Positions 33,000 through 35,219 of a stretch of 35,219 nt of DNA are shown piece by piece. Made by a program: the position numbers and the translations under genes. The stretch covers positions 1 to 35,219 of the forward strand of contig JABIHH010000013.1 in NCBI GenBank assembly GCA_018649725.1, read 5' to 3'. The notes below the pieces were generated by a model. It had not been told where the DNA came from, did not search any database, and saw only the letters and a list, made by a program, of their open reading frames with translations. Numbering within the stretch: position 1 is the stretch's first letter; each line of letters starts with the position of its first letter. Origin of the DNA: Rhodospirillaceae bacterium (GTDB taxonomy: Bacteria; Pseudomonadota; Alphaproteobacteria; Rhodospirillales; UBA2165).

Positions 33000-34514
33000 C
33001 TACTCGCTCTCCTCGATCGGAATGTTTTCGCGTTTCTTCGCCCGATCTTTCTTATGTGTCCATACAGCCAAGACGATGGAAAGAACTGTGAGTGAGATGA
33101 GTATGATATTAATCGTACCGGTGAAAAATATATTGCCGATTGAAGACGCATCAGAAATATACAATGCCTGGACAAGTGAGGGCTCGATAATCGGACCCAA
33201 AATAAGGCCGAGACCAATCGGGCCAGGGTGGAATCCCAATGGCTTGATCAGGAAAACAAACACACCGATTCCGAGCATGATGTACACATCAAAAATATTG
33301 TTTCGGATCGCATAAGCACCAATCACGGCCAAAAACATAATCAATGGCGCCAACAGCCGTAACGGAATGCGAATGATGCGAACTAGCACAGGCGCAAATA
33401 GACTGCCAAGGATGAAGGTCACAACGCCGGCGATCATGAGCGACCAGCCAAATGCAAAGACGAGATTTCCATCGGTTTGAAATAGTTCCGGGCCAGGGGT
33501 CAATCCGCGTAACATAAGTGCGCCAGCGATGACCGCAGCGGGTGATGAACCTGGAACGCCCAGTGTCACCAAGGGGACCATTGAAGCAGGTGCAGCGGCA
33601 TTATTGGCGATTTCTGACGCGGTCACGCCGCGCAAATCCCCTTTGCCGAATTTACTTTTATCTTTGGCCCAACGCACCGCTTCGCTGTATGAAACCAAGG
33701 CGGCAACCACACTGCCGGCACCCGGCAATACGCCAATGAAGCTGCCGATGACACCCGATCTAATCACATGCACGGGATGCTCAAGCACCTTTTTTATTGT
33801 CTTCATGGTTTCACCGCGTTTGGGCTTATACTCGGCGATAAATTCTTTTCTGCGCAACCCGGCGACCATAGAAAGAACCTGCGGAACGGCAAATACGCCG
33901 ATTAGCCCTGCAACGAGGGACACACCGGCACGAAATTCCGGCACACCAAAGGTGAAGCGTGCAACTTCGTTGGCGTGGCTGATTCCGACGGCACTGATCA
34001 GCAGACCAATGCCACCACCTGCCAGCCCTTTTAGTATAGAGTCACCGGCCAAGCTGCCGATAATTGTAAGGGCAAAAATACCCAACCAGAAAAACTCGGC
34101 CGGGCCAAACATGAGCGCAATCGCAATCATTGGAAAAGCGAGTAAAAGATAACACGCGGCGCCAAAAAATGTCCCAAGAGCAGAACTAAAGCAAGCCCCT
34201 ACAATCGCCTCTTGCCCGCGTCCCTCTAAAACCATGGGATGGCCGTCAAAAGCAGTGGCCATCGCCGCTGGGGTACCCGGAGTATTTACGAGACAGGCAG
34301 GTATGGCATCAGAAAACATTGCGCAAACATAAAGGCCGCCGAGCATGGCAATGCCTGGGCCTGGATCCAGAGCGAATGTAAAGGGTACCAGCAAGGCGGT
34401 ACCCATTGTAGCGGTGAGCCCTGGCAACGTGCCGACCACCATGCCCATCATGACTCCCACGGTGAGCCAAAGCATATAGGTTGGCGTGAGCGCCTGCATT
34501 AGACCTTCAATCAC
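33000..34514 (-). CDS. TctA-type large membrane subunit of a tripartite transporter
   Basis: TctA is the large integral membrane component that moves solute in sodium- or proton-coupled uptake. The 504-residue product has about 12 hydrophobic segments and the family's two glycine/proline-rich motifs: GMVVGTLPGLTATMGTALLVPFTF near the N-terminus and GSFIGVLPGAGSVVAALVSY near residue 260. The start is GTG 34514, seven bases after AGGAG. An opposite-strand reading at 33529-34152 is a shadow. The substrate class (carboxylates, sulfonates or aromatic acids) is not fixed by sequence; the linked sulfatase suggests a sulfated compound. Confidence 0.93.
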   Translation of the reverse strand: MIEGLMQALTPTYMLWLTVGVMMGMVVGTLPGLTATMGTALLVPFTFALDPGPGIAMLGGLYVCAMFSDAIPACLVNTPGTPAAMATAFDGHPMVLEGRGQEAIVGACFSSALGTFFGAACYLLLAFPMIAIALMFGPAEFFWLGIFALTIIGSLAGDSILKGLAGGGIGLLISAVGISHANEVARFTFGVPEFRAGVSLVAGLIGVFAVPQVLSMVAGLRRKEFIAEYKPKRGETMKTIKKVLEHPVHVIRSGVIGSFIGVLPGAGSVVAALVSYSEAVRWAKDKSKFGKGDLRGVTASEIANNAAAPASMVPLVTLGVPGSSPAAVIAGALMLRGLTPGPELFQTDGNLVFAFGWSLMIAGVVTFILGSLFAPVLVRIIRIPLRLLAPLIMFLAVIGAYAIRNNIFDVYIMLGIGVFVFLIKPLGFHPGPIGLGLILGPIIEPSLVQALYISDASSIGNIFFTGTINIILISLTVLSIVLAVWTHKKDRAKKRENIPIEESE

Positions 34515-34636
34515 CGCAAAACTCCTAAATATTTAGAGGCATCCATCTTCAGGATGGCTTCTACGCGCGCTCGCCCTCGCGTGTAGCGAATATAAAAATG
34601 ACTAGGGAGATAGCCCGACAATGTCCAAGAAACCAA

Positions 34637-34671
34637 CTGTCCCAGCACCAAATGATATGGTGCTAGGACAG
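34637..34671 (-). other. Intercistronic stem-loop between tctC and tctA
   Basis: CTGTCCCAGCACCA (34637-34650) and TGGTGCTAGGACAG (34658-34671) pair over 14 positions with a single mismatch and a seven-base loop. The hairpin begins 20 bases after the tctC stop. It is not followed by a clean T run on the minus strand (TTGGTTTCTT). It therefore looks more like a 3'-protecting or partially terminating element that raises tctC over tctA. Confidence 0.65.
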
Positions 34672-34690
34672 CCGAAAACTTCAACAGAAT

Positions 34691-35219
34691 CTACTTACCG
34701 AGGAGTTTCTTCAACATACCTACGCGGCGATTAACGGCCCCTACTGTGTCCGCAACATACTGCTTAGCTTGAGCAGGTGTCTGGGTCAAAGGTATGAGAC
34801 CATTTTTTATGAGAGCATTTTTCACGCTCGGAGCGCCCGTCGTCTTATGAAGGGCAGCGTTCAAAATTGCTACACGGTCAGCCGGCGTACCAGGAGGCGC
34901 CATAACGCCCCAAGTTGTTTCCATTGTGAAACCCTTATAGCCTTTGGAGTCCATCGTTGGAACTGATAGAGCCGAAACTGTATTCATTCCAGCCAATCCG
35001 AGCATGTTGACTTTGGCCCGATGTTTGACGCCATGGGCGGCTGCGATGACAGACGCCTGGAAATGCCCGCCAATCAGGAACGGTAACATTTTGCCAACAC
35101 CGCCGGAGATCGGTACATAGGTTGCTTTGATGCCTAATGCGTTAACCATCTCTGCATAGTTTGAATGACCAGTGCTACCCACGCCCGCAACCGTTAGTTT
35201 GCCGGGATTTTTCTTGGCG
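34691..35219 (-). CDS. TctC-type periplasmic binding protein, C-terminal part (partial)
   Basis: The reading is open from the stop at 34691 to the window edge (about 176 codons), beginning AKKNPGKLTVAGVGSTGHSNY. That matches the lobe-crossing region of Bug/TctC extracytoplasmic receptors. Further family features are PISGGVGKMLPFLIGGHFQASV and MAPPGTPADRVAILNAALHK. The N-terminal signal peptide and first domain lie outside. It binds the transport substrate in the periplasm and delivers it to TctAB. An internal GTG at 35182 is not the start. Confidence 0.92.
   Translation of the reverse strand, partial: AKKNPGKLTVAGVGSTGHSNYAEMVNALGIKATYVPISGGVGKMLPFLIGGHFQASVIAAAHGVKHRAKVNMLGLAGMNTVSALSVPTMDSKGYKGFTMETTWGVMAPPGTPADRVAILNAALHKTTGAPSVKNALIKNGLIPLTQTPAQAKQYVADTVGAVNRRVGMLKKLLGK

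Noticed and set aside
33529-34152. 207-codon plus-strand open reading opposite tctA
   Set aside because: It is antisense to a well-supported membrane transporter gene. Its Ser/Pro/Thr-rich composition is typical of the mirror reading of membrane-protein codons.

Overview
The window looks like a chromosomal segment of a sulfur-oxidising proteobacterium, most likely a marine alphaproteobacterium. This rests on gene content and layout: reverse-type dsr genes with dsrEFH and dsrL, an aprMBA unit rather than qmo, a LigAB-type dioxygenase operon, and a tripartite tricarboxylate transporter. No rRNA or marker gene is present, so the taxonomic call is inference. No tRNA, rRNA, insertion sequence or CRISPR array was seen.

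Positions 1-18368 are dominated by lithotrophic sulfur oxidation. A minus-strand operon dsrA-B-E-F-H-C-M-K-L (dsrL runs off the left edge) encodes reverse dissimilatory sulfite reductase, its sulfur-relay proteins and its electron-transfer partners. Divergent from dsrA is a three-gene plus-strand unit: a TauD-type Fe(II)/2-oxoglutarate dioxygenase and two small unknown proteins. It faces a convergent tusA. After a glycosyltransferase-like gene and cysK comes aprM-aprB-aprA, followed by a strong terminator structure, a small unknown protein, a SlyD-like isomerase and a 53-residue unknown protein with its own ribosome binding site and terminator. A metallophosphoesterase then converges on a CBS-domain gene and sat. 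In the expected flow, TusA and DsrEFH pass sulfane sulfur to DsrC, DsrAB makes sulfite, AprBA makes APS, and Sat releases sulfate and ATP.

Positions 18369-20489 are a small, unusual accessory patch. It holds two short remnant-like ORFs, one resembling the C-terminus of a class II glutamine amidotransferase, followed by a full-length phosphagen (arginine-type) kinase, a family that is common in animals and rare in bacteria.

Positions 20490-25517 look like an aromatic-catabolism locus. The minus-strand operon ligA-ligB, cysteine hydrolase, cupin-cupin-reductase fusion is divergent from a GntR/FCD regulator that overlaps a hotdog thioesterase. The fusion carries two nearly identical 126-residue cupin copies ahead of an FMN/NAD/[2Fe-2S] reductase. 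A palindrome overlaps the predicted lig promoter.

Positions 25518-35219 carry an orphan triple-PAS histidine kinase flanked by two 119-bp direct repeats that align without gaps, a possible PD-(D/E)XK-like unknown protein, an LVIVD-type beta-propeller protein, a CobW-family GTPase, and a minus-strand unit tctC (partial)-tctA-tctB-sulfatase. A strong hairpin lies between tctC and tctA.
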